Shown in pieces: positions 1-10,513 of a DNA stretch of 64,000 nt (its first letter is position 1; each line of letters opens with the position of its first letter). The position numbers and the translations under genes are program-made. The stretch is from a gamma proteobacterium symbiont of Stewartia floridana (GTDB lineage Bacteria; Pseudomonadota; Gammaproteobacteria; Chromatiales; Chromatiaceae): NCBI GenBank assembly GCA_003676145.1, contig NAUB01000023.1, positions 302,350-366,349 of the forward strand, given 5' to 3'. Below the pieces are notes generated by a model. The model saw only the letters and a program-made list of their open reading frames with translations. It searched no databases and was not told the DNA's origin.

Positions 1-3000
1 GCCGGTTAAACCGGAGACCACCTGCAACGGATTATACTGTTTGATCGGCGTATGACAGGGGTCGTGGTAGAGATACTCGGTCTGCTGTTTGCCGTCGAGG
101 GCAATCCCCTTCTCCATCATATACTCATGAATATCGAGCAGCCGGCAGCCGGGAAAGATCTTTTCAAACTGATAGGCCTGCAGCTGATCCATGCAGGTAC
201 CGCATGAGACAAGTACGGTCTTGATGTCCATGTAGTTGAGAGTATTGGCGATGCGGTGGAACAGTACCCGGTTTTCGGTGGTGATCTGTCGGCCTCTCGC
301 ATGCAGGCCGGCGGCGGTTTGCGGGTAACCACAGCAGAGATAACCGGGTGGCAGAATGGTCTCCGCACCCAGCTCGTTGAGCATTGCCAGAGTGGCCAGG
401 CCGATCTCGCTGAACAGCCGTTCGGATCCGCAACCGGGAAAGTAGAACACCGCATCGCTCTCCTCGCTGACCCGCCCGGGATTGCGCAGGATCGGTACGG
501 AACGGGTGTCCTCCAGTTTCAGTGCGTCCCGCAGAGTCTGTTTCGGCGCTTCGACACGGATCGGTTTCTGCAGCATCTCAACGACCAGGTTTTGCGGTTT
601 CGGGTTACCGGTCGTGGCATGGGGTGGTTGATCCTGCTGCTTCAGCAGCCCGCTTTTGGCGGCCAGGGTATGACCCAGGTTGAGACCTTTGAAACCCCAC
701 TCCGCCAGACCGCGACGCATCCAGCGAATCGCCGTTGGGTTGGTCATGTTGAGAAAGCTCATGGCCGCCTTGGCACCCAGGCTGGAGCGCTTCTTGCCCC
801 GGTCGATGAGGATCTTGCGCATCAGGGTGGTGACATCGCCGAAATCGATATTCACCGGGCAGGGGCTCTCGCACTTGTGGCAGATGGTGCAGTGGTCGGC
901 AACATCGTTCATCTCGGTGAAATGTTGCAGGGAGATACCCCGTCGGGTCTGCTCTTCATAGAGAAAGGCCTCGATGATCAGGCCGGTGGCGAGAATCTTG
1001 TTGCGTGGTGAATAGAGCAGGTTGGCCCTGGGGATATGGGTCATACAAACCGGCTTGCACTTACCGCAGCGCAGACAGTGCTTGATCTCATCGTTGAGGG
1101 TGCCGAGTTCGCTCTCCTCGAGAATGATCGCCTCCTGTTCCAGCAGTCGCAGCGAGGGGGTATAGGCCATCTCAAGGTCGGCGCCGGCGATCAGTTTGCC
1201 CCGGTTGAAGCGGCTCTCCGGATCGACCTGCTGTTTGTACTCGGCAAAGGCTTCAAGTTTATCCTGCTCCATATACTGCAGCTTGGTCAGACCGATGCCA
1301 TGTTCCCCGGAGATGGCGCCATCCAGACTGAGGGCCAGTTGCATGATCCGGTCGACAATCCGGTCCGCCTGCTGCAGCATCGCATAGTTGTCCGAGTGGA
1401 CCGGGATATTGGTATGCACGTTGCCATCACCGGCATGCATGTGCAGGGCGACGAAGAGACGCGAGTCGCGCAACCGGGTATGGATTTCACGCATCGCAAG
1501 GCGCAGGTTCCTCACCTCCTGACCGGAGAAGATCTCATCCAGGCGGGTGGCGATCTCTGTCCGGTAGGAGACCACCAGATCCCGTCTCAGCAGCAGATCC
1601 AGCAGTCGATCATCTTTTTGGATCAGGGATCTGTCGAGGCCGTTGACCAGATCGATATTCTCCTCCGCCGAGGCTTCGATACGGCTCAACAGGGTATGCC
1701 AGCGGTTTCGTGCCTGTTCCACGGCCTGTTTGGCCAGGTCGAGTTTGGCCTGCAGGATGGAGCGGTTTTCGTCGCTCGCTTCAAAGTCGTCATCCGCTTT
1801 ACGAAGTGAGTGGTCACCAACCAGATAGGCCAGCACTTCATCCGCAATGGTGATCTTGTTACGGATCGACTCCTCGATATTGATCCGCTCGATGCCGCGA
1901 CTGTAGTCGGCCAGTTTGTCCAGCGGAATGACCACATCCTCATTGATTTTGAAGGCGTTGGTATGGGCTGAGATGGCGGCGGTGCGGGAACGGTCGAGCC
2001 AGAAGTTGCGTCGTGCCTCGGGACTGCTGGCGATAAACGCCTCCCCTTCCCGTGCCTGGGTCATGCGCACCACCTCATCGGCAGCGCTCTCCAGCAGCGC
2101 CAGGTCATCACTCACCAGGTCGGCCAGCAGAACCATCTTTGGTCGCTCATGCCTGGCTGCCTTGGTGGAGTATTTGACCGCTTTCAGATAGCGCTCATCC
2201 AGATGCTCCAGACCGGCGAGCAGTACTTCTTCGTGTTTGTTCAGATAATCCGTGAGCTCGACAATTGCCGGCACCGCTTTACCGATATCGGCGCCAAAAA
2301 ATTCAAGACAGAGGGTGCGTACCTGCTTGGGCATGCGATGCAGAACAAACCGGGCTGAGGTGATCAGGCCGTCACAGCCCTCTTTCTGCACGCCGGGCAG
2401 GCCGGAGAGAAACTTGTCGGTAACATCCTTGCCCAGACCAACCTTGCGGAAGGCCTGACCGGGCATGTTGAGGGTCTCCGCTTCACCCAGTTGCCGCTTG
2501 CGGCTGCTGTCGTAGCGGGTAAGTCTGAAGCTGACTTCCGGCTGATCGTGAATCTTGCCCAGGTTGTGGTTGAGCCGTTCAATCTCCAGCCACTCCCCCT
2601 GGGGGGTGACCATTCGCCAGCTGGCCAGGTTGTCGAGGGTAGTACCCCATAGAACCGCCTTTTTTCCACCCGCATTCATGGCGATATTGCCACCGATGGT
2701 GGAGGCGTCCTGGGAGGTGGGATCGACGGCAAAGGCAAGACCCTTGGCATCCGCCTTTTCCGATACCCGGCGCGTCACCACGCCGGAGCCGACCTGGATG
2801 GTAGACACTTCGTGTTCAACACCGGGAAGCGTGCTCGATTCGATCTCGGCGATTGCATCGAGCTTCTCCGTGTTGATCACCGCGCTGTGTGGATCCAGGG
2901 GGACGGCACTGCCGGTGTAACCGGTACCGCCGCCACGGGGAATCAGGGTCAGGCCGGAGTCGATACAGGCCTTGACGATCGGTGCCACCTCCTCTTCCCG

Positions 3001-3522
3001 GTCCGGGGTGATCACGACGAACGGGATCTCCACACGCCAGTCGGTGGCATCCGTCGCATGGGATACCCGGGCCAGGCCGCTGAAATCGATGTTGTCCGGC
3101 CGGGTCAGGCCGATCAGGTTACGCTTGGTTTTTCGGCGCAGCTCCAGCAGCTCGTCGAAACGCCGGGAAAATTCATCGACGGCGCTACGGGTGGCGGCGT
3201 GCAGTTCCAGTGCCTGCTGGTTGTTGTTGGCCCTGGACTCGAACTGCACCAGGCGATGGTTCAGGGCGTCGATGAGTGCCTTTCGTCGCTGCTCATTATC
3301 CAGCAGGTCGTCCTGCAGGTAGGGGTTGCGGCTGACCACCCACATATCCCCCAGGATCTCAAACAGCATTCTTGCAGAGCGGCCGGTGCGACGGGTGCCC
3401 CTCAACTTCTCGATCAGGGTCCACATGGGTTTGCCGAGGAACCGGATAACGATCTCCCGGTCAGAGAAGGAGGTATAGTTATATGGGATTTCTCGAATCC
3501 GCGCAGTGGGCTGCTTGTTCAT
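1..3522 (-). CDS. FAD-binding and Fe-S-binding oxidoreductase, DUF3683 family, 3' end outside window
   Basis: The minus-strand frame is open from an ATG at 3522 to the window edge, giving 1174 residues of a family that is usually near 1280, so about 100 C-terminal residues are missing. Order of parts: N-terminal DUF3683-type region (about 1-120); a PCMH-type FAD-binding domain with the glycine-rich [13 protein letters not shown] segment near residue 195; an FAD-oxidase C-terminal region; two CxxCxxCxxxC [4Fe-4S] clusters ([11 protein letters not shown] near 818 and [11 protein letters not shown] near 880); and a CCG-type domain with CCGYPQ, CGTC and HDPCH. This resembles D-lactate/glycolate dehydrogenases fused to their Fe-S subunit. 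Substrate is not determined by the sequence; an inner-membrane-associated 2-hydroxyacid oxidation is the inference. It is divergent from the cytochrome c' gene at 3647. Confidence 0.85.
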   Translation of the reverse strand, partial: MNKQPTARIREIPYNYTSFSDREIVIRFLGKPMWTLIEKLRGTRRTGRSARMLFEILGDMWVVSRNPYLQDDLLDNEQRRKALIDALNHRLVQFESRANNNQQALELHAATRSAVDEFSRRFDELLELRRKTKRNLIGLTRPDNIDFSGLARVSHATDATDWRVEIPFVVITPDREEEVAPIVKACIDSGLTLIPRGGGTGYTGSAVPLDPHSAVINTEKLDAIAEIESSTLPGVEHEVSTIQVGSGVVTRRVSEKADAKGLAFAVDPTSQDASTIGGNIAMNAGGKKAVLWGTTLDNLASWRMVTPQGEWLEIERLNHNLGKIHDQPEVSFRLTRYDSSRKRQLGEAETLNMPGQAFRKVGLGKDVTDKFLSGLPGVQKEGCDGLITSARFVLHRMPKQVRTLCLEFFGADIGKAVPAIVELTDYLNKHEEVLLAGLEHLDERYLKAVKYSTKAARHERPKMVLLADLVSDDLALLESAADEVVRMTQAREGEAFIASSPEARRNFWLDRSRTAAISAHTNAFKINEDVVIPLDKLADYSRGIERINIEESIRNKITIADEVLAYLVGDHSLRKADDDFEASDENRSILQAKLDLAKQAVEQARNRWHTLLSRIEASAEENIDLVNGLDRSLIQKDDRLLDLLLRRDLVVSYRTEIATRLDEIFSGQEVRNLRLAMREIHTRLRDSRLFVALHMHAGDGNVHTNIPVHSDNYAMLQQADRIVDRIMQLALSLDGAISGEHGIGLTKLQYMEQDKLEAFAEYKQQVDPESRFNRGKLIAGADLEMAYTPSLRLLEQEAIILEESELGTLNDEIKHCLRCGKCKPVCMTHIPRANLLYSPRNKILATGLIIEAFLYEEQTRRGISLQHFTEMNDVADHCTICHKCESPCPVNIDFGDVTTLMRKILIDRGKKRSSLGAKAAMSFLNMTNPTAIRWMRRGLAEWGFKGLNLGHTLAAKSGLLKQQDQPPHATTGNPKPQNLVVEMLQKPIRVEAPKQTLRDALKLEDTRSVPILRNPGRVSEESDAVFYFPGCGSERLFSEIGLATLAMLNELGAETILPPGYLCCGYPQTAAGLHARGRQITTENRVLFHRIANTLNYMDIKTVLVSCGTCMDQLQAYQFEKIFPGCRLLDIHEYMMEKGIALDGKQQTEYLYHDPCHTPIKQYNPLQVVSGLTG

Positions 3523-3646
3523 CGGATGCAGGATAGTTCCAGAAGCGAAACGATCTATTGTAACCTAAAAAAACAATGGGTCTTCAGTTTATAACTATAG
3601 AATTTATCAATAATATCGATCTTCGATCAATCTATGGGGTGAAATA

Positions 3647-4114
3647 ATGAAAAGTAGACACAGCCTGATTGCCAGAACATTAGGATTATCAGCAACTTTC
3701 CTGCTTCTACACAGCACGGTTCCAGCACTGGCCGGGGAGGTGGAGAAAGCGGTGGAGTATCGACAGGGTGTGATGAATGTCTACAGCTGGAACATGAAGG
3801 CCATGGGCGACATGATGAAGGGTAAAACCGAGTTTGATAAGGCGCGTTTTGCCGCCCATGCGGAGGAGTTGTCCAACGCCTCAAAATTCAAGCTGATGAA
3901 CGGCTTCCCCGAGGATTCCGAGTCGGATGAAAGTGATGCGCTGGCCGAGATCTGGATGGACTTTGAAGACTTCGAAAGTAAATACCAGGATTTTGGCAGT
4001 GCGGCACAAGCGCTTGAGAAGGCGGCTCAGGGTGGAGACAAAGGCACTATGGGTGCTGCGCTGAAAGAGGCCGGCAAGAGTTGTAAGGCCTGCCACAAAA
4101 AATATAAGAACTGA
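3647..4114 (+). CDS. Cytochrome c' (periplasmic, class II c-type cytochrome)
   Basis: 155 residues with a Sec signal peptide (basic start, hydrophobic stretch about 10-28, cleavage near ALA-GE). The haem-binding CKACH motif lies at residues 146-150, close to the C terminus, which is the hallmark of class II four-helix cytochromes c' and c556. The mature protein of about 127 residues matches that family. Cytochromes c' bind NO and CO and are linked to nitrosative-stress protection or NO trafficking; that role is family knowledge, not visible here. It stands alone, divergent from the large oxidoreductase, so it probably has its own promoter in the AT-rich 3523-3646 gap. Confidence 0.9.
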   Translation: MKSRHSLIARTLGLSATFLLLHSTVPALAGEVEKAVEYRQGVMNVYSWNMKAMGDMMKGKTEFDKARFAAHAEELSNASKFKLMNGFPEDSESDESDALAEIWMDFEDFESKYQDFGSAAQALEKAAQGGDKGTMGAALKEAGKSCKACHKKYKN

Positions 4115-4252
4115 ACCGGGTTGGTCTGCTGGTGTTCATCTGCAGCACCGGCTTGACCAGGCCGTGTCGCGAGTCAGGTATTCCCGGTTGGTGGAAATGA
4201 CCGGTTGTTTATGGATTGGGAAGCGTCTGGCCAGGCATCTTCCTGGCTGATG

Positions 4253-4576
4253 TCAGGAGAATCCGGGACCTGCCTCATCATCCCCCAGGAGTTTGATAAT
4301 TCGACAGGCGATACGGTTTCCCACCGCATCATCCGGCTCATTTCGCACCACCTCGACTTGTGCGGTCAGCGGTGGGGTGATTGCCTGGGTTGGGGTAATC
4401 TGAACCGTCATGCTGCTGTTTACCGGCACCTCCTGCTGCGAGGCGATCAGCAGGCCGCTGCTGCTCAGATTAAGCACACTGCCGGTGGAGACTGTGCTGT
4501 CACCGTTGACACGAAATTTGACTGGTCCGTTCACAGCCATACGGTAGAAGCTGCGCTTTTCTGAAAAGTCGTTCAT
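4253..4576 (-). CDS. PilZ domain protein, candidate c-di-GMP receptor
   Basis: 107 residues forming a single PilZ domain. Both c-di-GMP-binding motifs are present: RSFYR (RxxxR) at residues 8-12 and NLSSSG (N/DxSxxG) at 36-41. A GGGGAG-type ribosome-binding site precedes the ATG. No partner domain is fused, so it probably works as a stand-alone adaptor that binds c-di-GMP and then a protein partner. The same window encodes a GGDEF/EAL protein (23353-26046) and the type IV pilus operon (44880-49851), both plausible parts of the same signalling network; no direct link is visible. Confidence 0.9.
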   Translation of the reverse strand: MNDFSEKRSFYRMAVNGPVKFRVNGDSTVSTGSVLNLSSSGLLIASQQEVPVNSSMTVQITPTQAITPPLTAQVEVVRNEPDDAVGNRIACRIIKLLGDDEAGPGFS

Positions 4577-5002
4577 GCTAAGGTCTCCCCATAAGTGACG
4601 GCAAGAGAATCTCTATCACAACCGAACGGTGTCCGAATCAGCGGGCCATTGACGTCGGTTGATTATCCATGAGCCGGCGCAATTTTCGCTGGCAGGGCAA
4701 CTGCCCGATTGCCTGCATAGTAATCTATCAGGCTTGGGCCGGATTGGTGGCAAAATTGCCCAAATTCAGGCTTTTTTTTCCTGGTTTTATGCCTTTGCAA
4801 AGGCTGCCTGTGGAGTCGCCAGAAATAGACCGGCCAGTACCCAGCTGTTGTCTACTGAAGAAAACGCCATGTACACGGTAAATCATAACTTCGATGCCGG
4901 CTTAATAACAGGTGAAGCCAGGTTAATTGTTGTGCGAAAATAGCCTGATCCTGATGTCTAAGCAGTCAGGGCCAAACAACGATCAGTCCCTAAGGAAGCT
5001 TT
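4577..5002. other. 426-base intergenic region without a supported gene
   Basis: The region between the divergent PilZ and DUF4124 genes holds only short open frames without family features. A bulged hairpin (GCCTG/CAGGC arms) lies at 4711-4733 and a T8 tract follows about 40 bases later, but stem and T-run are not adjacent, so I do not call a terminator. It presumably contains the promoters of both flanking genes. Confidence 0.5.
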
Positions 5003-5470
5003 ATGGTTAAAAAACTCTACCCGCTGGTTACCGTAGTGTTGCTACTGCCATTGACCTTGACAGCCGAGGTCTATCGGACGGTCGATGAGCAGGGCAATGT
5101 CACCTATACGGACTCACCTCCGGCCGATCAAAACAAGGTCGAAAGAGTCGAAATCCAGCCAGGTCCCTCCGCGGAATCGATCAGCGATACCATGGAGCGT
5201 AACCGTGCAATCCGCAAGGCGATGGAGGAGGCTCAGGAGAAGCGGCTGGAGAAAAGCACCGCTCGCAAGGATCGTGTCAGCAAAGCGGAGCAGGAAGTCG
5301 AGGAGGCAGAGAAGCAGTTGACTGCCATGGAAGAGCTCGGCGATGATGACCGACAACAGCTTCAGGGTGGCAAAAGTTACATCCGGCCGGAGTATTTCGA
5401 GCGGGTCAAGAAAGCGCAAAGGGAGCTGGACGAGGCCAAAAAACGCCTGAAGAAAATACGTGGTTATTGA
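5003..5470 (+). CDS. DUF4124 domain-containing exported protein
   Basis: 155 residues. A signal peptide (about 1-21) is followed by the DUF4124 motif VYRTVDEQGNVTYTDSPP, then a charged Glu/Lys-rich coiled-coil tail (about 70-155). The AAGGAAG ribosome-binding site upstream of ATG 5003 supports the start. DUF4124 proteins are periplasmic or envelope proteins of unknown function in gammaproteobacteria. Its TGA stop overlaps the ATG of cca (TGATG at 5468-5472), so the two are translationally coupled, although no functional connection is known. Confidence 0.85.
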   Translation: MVKKLYPLVTVVLLLPLTLTAEVYRTVDEQGNVTYTDSPPADQNKVERVEIQPGPSAESISDTMERNRAIRKAMEEAQEKRLEKSTARKDRVSKAEQEVEEAEKQLTAMEELGDDDRQQLQGGKSYIRPEYFERVKKAQRELDEAKKRLKKIRGY

Positions 5471-6711
5471 TGCGGATCTATCTGGTTGGCGGGGCAGTCA
5501 GGGACCGATTACTCGGTAGGTTAGTCACAGAAAAAGATTACGTGGTGGTCGGCGCAACCCCGGCGCAGATGCTCGATTTGGGCTATCGCCAGGTGGGTCG
5601 GGATTTTCCTGTTTTTCTTCACCCGCAAACCAATGAAGAGTATGCCTTGGCGCGTACACTGCGCCATCAAAACCATCAAGCCGGCTCGGTGGTTGCTGAT
5701 CCAGGTGTGACCCTGGAGGAGGATCTTGAACGTCGTGATCTGACCATCAATGCGATCGCTGAAGACGGTGACGGTAATCTGATCGATCCTTTCAATGGGG
5801 TTGAGGATCTCAACAATCGGGTGTTGCGCCATGTCTCCGGCGCCTTCTCCGACGACCCGGTGCGTGTGCTGCGGCTGGCCAGATTCATGGCGCGCTACAG
5901 TGATCCCCCGTTCACCATTGCCCCGCAAACGGCTGAGTTGATTCGCTCCATGGTGGAAGCCGGTGAGTTGGATAATCTGGTGGCCGAACGGGTCTGGCAG
6001 GAGATCAGTCGGGCTTTGCTTGAGGCGAACCCGGTGCGTTTCTTTGAGTCTCTCCGGGAACTGGGTGTACTCAGCCGGATACTGCCCGAAATCGATAACC
6101 TGTGGGGTGTGCCGCAGCCTACCCGATGGCACCCGGAAGTGGATTGTGGAGTCCATACCATGATGGCATTGAGGAGGGCCTGTGAATTGAGCTCTGTTGC
6201 AGAGGTTCGCTATGCCACCCTGACCCACGATCTGGGCAAGGCGACCACAGCCAAAAACATACTGCCCAGCCACCACGGTCATGAAGCCAGGGGCGCAAAA
6301 CTGATCAAAACCCTGGGCCAGCGTTTGAAGGTCCCCACCGGATTTACCGACCTGGCTCACCGGGCGGCAACTTACCATACCCATATGCACCATCTCTATG
6401 AGCTCAAACCGACAACCGTTCTGAAACTGCTTGAGGGTCTGGATGCCTTCAGAAAGCCTCGCAACCTGGAGTGGTTTGTATCGGTCTGCCAGGCTGACTT
6501 TCAGGGCCGCGAAGGGTTTGAAGATCAGGACTACCCGCAAGCCCGGGATCTGATGAGTGCCTATCGAGCTGCCTGCAGTGTGGCGTCGAAACAGTTGCCC
6601 AAAGGACTCGTGGGACCGATGGTGGGTATCGCCATCAGGCGGGCCAGAAGCGTGAAAATTGCCGCTGTAATGAATGCTGTTAAACAACAACAGGCGTGCC
6701 AGCAACAGTGA
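5470..6711 (+). CDS. cca: Multifunctional CCA tRNA nucleotidyltransferase with HD domain
   Basis: 413 residues from the ATG at 5470, almost exactly the E. coli enzyme length; a TTG three bases earlier is possible but the ATG that overlaps the upstream stop is the better start. It adds the 3' CCA end to tRNAs. The class II nucleotidyltransferase head shows GGAVRD (7-12), the metal-site EKDYVVVG segment and ERRDLTINA near 87-95. The C-terminal half has an HD phosphohydrolase domain (THDLGK, HHGHE), which in gammaproteobacteria gives additional phosphatase/phosphodiesterase activity. It shares a transcript with the DUF4124 gene. Confidence 0.97.
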   Translation: MRIYLVGGAVRDRLLGRLVTEKDYVVVGATPAQMLDLGYRQVGRDFPVFLHPQTNEEYALARTLRHQNHQAGSVVADPGVTLEEDLERRDLTINAIAEDGDGNLIDPFNGVEDLNNRVLRHVSGAFSDDPVRVLRLARFMARYSDPPFTIAPQTAELIRSMVEAGELDNLVAERVWQEISRALLEANPVRFFESLRELGVLSRILPEIDNLWGVPQPTRWHPEVDCGVHTMMALRRACELSSVAEVRYATLTHDLGKATTAKNILPSHHGHEARGAKLIKTLGQRLKVPTGFTDLAHRAATYHTHMHHLYELKPTTVLKLLEGLDAFRKPRNLEWFVSVCQADFQGREGFEDQDYPQARDLMSAYRAACSVASKQLPKGLVGPMVGIAIRRARSVKIAAVMNAVKQQQACQQQ

Positions 6712-6841
6712 GGATCAGGCTTGCGTAGAGAGATCAGGAGATCCAGCGTAGCGCTCTTATGAGCGGGAGAGCATGCCTAATCCGGGTTTCGGTTTGCCGC
6801 CTCCCTCAACGGCAGTGACTGAGTGAGCCGAGCTGAAATTC

Positions 6842-8041
6842 TCAACCGACCAGACGGTCAAAAATCCTGAAACCGGCGATATAGGTGCCCGCTGCCGAGC
6901 CGATGGTGCTGAACAGAAACACCAGCAGGGTACGCGAGACCCGATTGCGCCACCAGCCTTTGGCTGTGGTGGTGTCGTCTCGAAGCTGACTGAAGTCCGC
7001 CACCGTGGGTTTGCGTAGAAACACCTCGGCCAGCGAGGTCACCATGCCGGCACCCACCGCCGGGTTGAGAGAGGTCAGGGGGGCGGCGAGAAAGGCGGTC
7101 AGGATGGTCAGTGGATGGGCGGCTGCCAGCAGCGCCCCGAGGGCGGAGAGACCGCCATTGATCAATACCCAGTCCATGATCAGCTCCATGCCCAGCTCCG
7201 GGCTGCGGCTGAAACCAACAACAAAGCCGCTGACCACCAGCAGTGCAATGGCCCAGGGAATGATCTTTGGCCAGTGGCTGGGTTTGGGCTCCTCTTCAAG
7301 CTGTTCGATGGTGGTGGTTGGGGTCTGCTGTTCTGAGGCCTCCAGATAGCGGGCGATGCCATTCATATGCCCGGCGCCGATCACCACCAGCAGATTCTCA
7401 TGACCCGCCTTTTCGATCTCCTGTTTGAGTCTTGCCGCCATGTACCGATCCCGCTCATCGATCAGGGGCAGATAGAGATCCTGTCGGTCTTCGGCAAATT
7501 CCGCGAAGGTGGTCTCCAGGATATCGCCCTCTTTCAGGTGCTCGATCTCCTCTTCTGTGACCTGCTCTTTGGAGAGGATGCTGGCCAGCAGACCGGTAAA
7601 CAGGGTCAGCCGTTTCCACCAGGAGAGATTGCCGGCAACCCTTTTCAGGGTGGTGCTGATCTCCCGGTCGATGAGCAGCAGCGGCTTTTCTGACTCCTGG
7701 GCGATGCGGATCGCCTCTCTCTGTTCAGCGCCTGGGGCAATGCCGAACTGGTTGGCCAGACGCTGTTGGTAGGCGCCCAATGCCAGGTTTGCCATGACCA
7801 TCATCACCCGGCCCTGCCTGACCACCTTGAACAGATCCATCTTCGCCAGGTCATCCGGGTTGATCAGCGCATTGAAGCGGCTGGGGCAGAGCTCCACGGC
7901 AACCGCATCATAGTCGCCGGTTTGCAGCAGCTCCTCTACCTTTTCAGCGCTGTTCCGGGAGACGTGGGCAGTTCCCAGCAGGGTGATTTTACTCTCTCCC
8001 AGAAGGAGTTCCTTCTGAGGTTCCCGGTTGTTTTCTGTCAT
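6842..8041 (-). CDS. TraB/PrgY family membrane protein
   Basis: 399 residues. The N-terminal TraB domain contains the two GxxH motifs of the TIKI/TraB/EreA-like superfamily (GTAH at 23-26 and GAGH near 220) plus the conserved AVELCPSRF segment. The last 140 residues form several hydrophobic helices, giving a membrane-anchored protein. PrgY of Enterococcus is the best known relative and blocks pheromone activity, but most bacterial members are uncharacterised; a metal-dependent hydrolase or protease has been proposed for the fold. It is divergent from cysC and has no obvious partner gene. Confidence 0.85.
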   Translation of the reverse strand: MTENNREPQKELLLGESKITLLGTAHVSRNSAEKVEELLQTGDYDAVAVELCPSRFNALINPDDLAKMDLFKVVRQGRVMMVMANLALGAYQQRLANQFGIAPGAEQREAIRIAQESEKPLLLIDREISTTLKRVAGNLSWWKRLTLFTGLLASILSKEQVTEEEIEHLKEGDILETTFAEFAEDRQDLYLPLIDERDRYMAARLKQEIEKAGHENLLVVIGAGHMNGIARYLEASEQQTPTTTIEQLEEEPKPSHWPKIIPWAIALLVVSGFVVGFSRSPELGMELIMDWVLINGGLSALGALLAAAHPLTILTAFLAAPLTSLNPAVGAGMVTSLAEVFLRKPTVADFSQLRDDTTTAKGWWRNRVSRTLLVFLFSTIGSAAGTYIAGFRIFDRLVG

Positions 8042-8289
8042 CTTTTATGGCTTGGGTCGTTTCAAAAGCCCGACATTGTAACAGCCTTGCCGGATGAACG
8101 GACGAATGATTGCAGAGCTTGTGGCCGTTTCCCGACCACTCAAAGCAGCGGGCCTCGAAGGCCGCTTTCGTCACTGCCGCTGCCAAAATGGTCAGATCTC
8201 TGATAACTTACTGACTTTAAAAGGTAGGCTGGTAGAATTCGCTGCCAACTTACGGATAGGTTTAATTCAATCTGAAATCATGGTTACCA

Positions 8290-8898
8290 ATGCAAAATAA
8301 TATCGTTTGGCATCAAGCCACAGTAACCCGCGAACGGCGGGAGCAGATGAATAAACACCGGGCGAAACTGCTTTGGTTTACTGGTCTTTCCGGCTCAGGC
8401 AAATCCACTTTGGCCCATGCCTTGGAAGAGGAGCTCTACCAGCGTGGTTGTCGAACCTATGTATTGGATGGAGACAATGTACGCCATGGATTATGCGGGG
8501 ATCTGGGATTCAGCGATGCAGACCGGACTGAGAATATCCGCCGTATTGCAGAATTGGCAAAATTGTTTGTAGCTGCCGGAGTTATTTCACTGACTGCGTT
8601 TATCTCCCCATTCCGGGAAGACCGGGACAAGGCGCGAGGACTTTTCCCCCATGGAGATTTCATTGAGGTCTATGTAGATTGTCCGCTGGAGGTCTGTGAG
8701 TCCCGGGATGTAAAAGGGCTCTACAAAAAGGCACGGGCTGGAGTGATCAAGGATTTCACCGGGATATCTTCACCGTATGAGCCCCCATCCAACCCTGAGA
8801 TCACCATCCAGACAGCGGACCGGGAAGTGGCGGATTGTGTCAATGAGATCATCGGTTCTTTGGAGTTACGGGGTGTCATACCTAACCGGGTGGTTTAG
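8290..8898 (+). CDS. cysC: Adenylyl-sulfate (APS) kinase
   Basis: 202 residues. It phosphorylates APS to PAPS. The N terminus has the family pattern (IVWH..VTR..REQ.N.HR), which supports ATG 8290 over the internal ATG at 8347 even though no strong ribosome-binding site is seen. The P-loop GLSGSGKST lies at 32-40, followed by the [16 protein letters not shown] segment and the PFREDR region of APS kinases. No cysD, cysN or cysH is adjacent, so this is an orphan copy; it may serve sulfation or PAPS supply rather than an assimilation operon here. Confidence 0.95.
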   Translation: MQNNIVWHQATVTRERREQMNKHRAKLLWFTGLSGSGKSTLAHALEEELYQRGCRTYVLDGDNVRHGLCGDLGFSDADRTENIRRIAELAKLFVAAGVISLTAFISPFREDRDKARGLFPHGDFIEVYVDCPLEVCESRDVKGLYKKARAGVIKDFTGISSPYEPPSNPEITIQTADREVADCVNEIIGSLELRGVIPNRVV

Positions 8899-8925
8899 TA
8901 AAGGTCCCAAATAAGGAGCAGCATT

Positions 8926-9324
8926 GTGAGCAGACGGCACTATTTTTTTGTTTTACTCCTTTTCCAGCTGACTGCGTGCCAGACGCTTGGGGAACATACC
9001 CGAGCTGAAACCCTTGAGACGGTTTTGCGCAGTTATGAAGCTTCGATTCGCTGGACTTCAGGGCAACAGGCCTATAATTTCCTGCCTCCGGACCACAAGG
9101 ACAAAGAGTATAAGCCAGTCTCGAAAAACATCCGGGTAACCCACTACGAGGTGGTACAGGGACCAACCATGCTGGGCGAGGATAAGGCGATCCAGACCGT
9201 GGTGATTCAATACGTGTTACAGGACTCGCAGGTTCTCAAAGAGATGATCGACAAGCAGGAGTGGCGCTACGACGAAGAGGGAGAAGTCTGGCATCTCTAC
9301 AGCCCGGTACCGACTTTCAAATAG
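8926..9324 (+). CDS. Small putative lipoprotein of unknown function
   Basis: 132 residues starting at GTG 8926, with an AAGGAG ribosome-binding site at 8913-8918. The signal sequence ends in a lipobox (LTAC, Cys18), so the mature protein is probably lipid-anchored. The rest is an alpha/beta-type region with no motif that I recognise; its size and the Y-E-V...Q-T-V-V-I-Q-Y pattern suggest an NTF2-like or cystatin-like fold, which is a guess. It lies 27 bases after cysC and 14 bases before the AI-2E permease gene, probably one transcript. Confidence 0.75.
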   Translation: MSRRHYFFVLLLFQLTACQTLGEHTRAETLETVLRSYEASIRWTSGQQAYNFLPPDHKDKEYKPVSKNIRVTHYEVVQGPTMLGEDKAIQTVVIQYVLQDSQVLKEMIDKQEWRYDEEGEVWHLYSPVPTFK

Positions 9325-9338
9325 GGAGACCGGCCGCC

Positions 9339-10361
9339 ATGACCGAAGATTACCGCCCGCTCTCGCCGACTGCCAGATTTCTGCTCTCTGCCGCTGCGTT
9401 CGTGGTCATTGTGGCGGGCATGAAAGCGGCAGTGACCCTGCTGATCCCGTTTCTGCTGTCACTGTTTATTGCCGTAATTGCCGCACCGCCGCTCTTCTTT
9501 CTCAAAGAGAAGGGGGTGCCGAGTGGTTTGGCGATGGTTTCGGTCATCGGCATGATCATCATCGTCGGCTTGATGCTGGCCTGGTTGGTGGGGGGGTCGC
9601 TGAACGATTTCACCAGCAATCTGCCAAGCTACCAGGAGATACTCAAACAGCAGAGCCAGCGACTGGTCAGCTGGCTGGGTGAGCAGGGTGTGGCGCTGGA
9701 GTTGAAGGCTTTGACAACCTATTTCGATCCAGGCAAGGCGATGGCGCTGGCCGGCAGTCTGATGAGCAGCCTGGGTAATGTTCTGACCCAGGCCTTTCTG
9801 ATTCTGATCACTGTGATCTTCATGCTTTTTGAAGCCAACTCCTTTCAGACAAAACTGAAGGATCATGCGGAGAGTCCGGAGCGCTCGCTGGCCAGAGTGG
9901 AAGCCATCACCTCGAGCATCAAACGTTATATGGTGATCAAAACCTCGACCAGTCTGTTGACCGGTTTTCTGGTTGCCTCACTGCTGGCCCTGTTGGGTGT
10001 GGATTATCCCCTGCTGTGGGGAACCCTGGCGTTTCTATTCAATTATGTTCCCAATATCGGATCCATCATTGCCGCGGTTCCTGCCGTGCTGTTGGCGCTG
10101 ATTCAGCTCGGTCCGCAGATGGCCCTCTGGACTGCGGTGGGTTACCTGGTCATCAACAGTGTGGTTGGCAATGGTATTGAGCCTCGCTTCATGGGCAAGG
10201 GTCTCGGCCTGTCGCCCCTGATCGTGTTCATCTCGTTGGTCTTCTGGGGCTGGATACTGGGGCCAGTGGGAATGTTCCTCTCTGTTCCCCTCACCATGAC
10301 CATGAAGATTGTTCTCGACAGTAATCCCGATACCCGCAATTACGCTGCGATGCTGGGTTGA
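9339..10361 (+). CDS. AI-2E family transporter (PerM/TqsA type permease)
   Basis: 340 residues from ATG 9339; an open frame extends upstream to 9261 but that part overlaps the preceding lipoprotein gene and is not coding. There are about eight membrane helices with the family layout: two N-terminal pairs, a soluble insert (about 80-130), and the C-terminal GxxxPPRFMGKGLGLSPL-like segment (here GNGIEPRFMGKGLGLSPL). Members include TqsA, linked to AI-2 export, and Na+/H+ antiporters; the substrate cannot be told from sequence. It is the last gene of the cysC cluster. Confidence 0.9.
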   Translation: MTEDYRPLSPTARFLLSAAAFVVIVAGMKAAVTLLIPFLLSLFIAVIAAPPLFFLKEKGVPSGLAMVSVIGMIIIVGLMLAWLVGGSLNDFTSNLPSYQEILKQQSQRLVSWLGEQGVALELKALTTYFDPGKAMALAGSLMSSLGNVLTQAFLILITVIFMLFEANSFQTKLKDHAESPERSLARVEAITSSIKRYMVIKTSTSLLTGFLVASLLALLGVDYPLLWGTLAFLFNYVPNIGSIIAAVPAVLLALIQLGPQMALWTAVGYLVINSVVGNGIEPRFMGKGLGLSPLIVFISLVFWGWILGPVGMFLSVPLTMTMKIVLDSNPDTRNYAAMLG

Positions 10362-10397
10362 CCATCGTTCGCAAGGTGATATCCAAAGCTGAACAGG

Positions 10398-10430
10398 CAC
10401 AGTGGATTAACACTGTGTGTCGGTTTTCTT
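10398..10430 (+). terminator. Possible terminator after the AI-2E permease gene
   Basis: A perfect 7-bp stem (CACAGTG at 10398-10404, CACTGTG at 10411-10417) with a 6-base loop is followed by a T-rich tract (TGTCGGTTTTCTT). The T-run is not immediately adjacent, so termination strength is uncertain. Confidence 0.4.
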
Positions 10431-10497
10431 AACAGTTACTGCTGTCAGCATGAGCCAAAAAAGGAATATCTCCACCACTTCAATCGGTTAGAGGCTT

Positions 10498-10513
10498 TGG
10501 CATGGGACATGCA
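10498..10513 (+). promoter_or_regulatory. Sigma-54 (-24/-12) promoter of the PEP-CTERM gene
   Basis: TGGCATGGGACATGCA matches the sigma-54 consensus TGGCACG-N4-TTGCA at all but two positions, including the invariant GG (10499-10500) and GC (10511-10512) with correct spacing. It predicts a start site near 10524, 24 bases before the ATG. A perfect 11-bp palindrome TGCTGTCAGCA lies at 10440-10450, about 75 bases upstream of that start, a sensible place for an enhancer-binding activator. Confidence 0.65.

Noticed and set aside
4659..4943. 94-codon open frame before the DUF4124 gene
   Set aside because: No ribosome-binding site, no family similarity, low-quality composition.
5521..6705. 394-codon minus-strand frame opposite cca
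   Set aside because: Shadow of cca; composition (His/Gln-rich) is typical of antisense frames.
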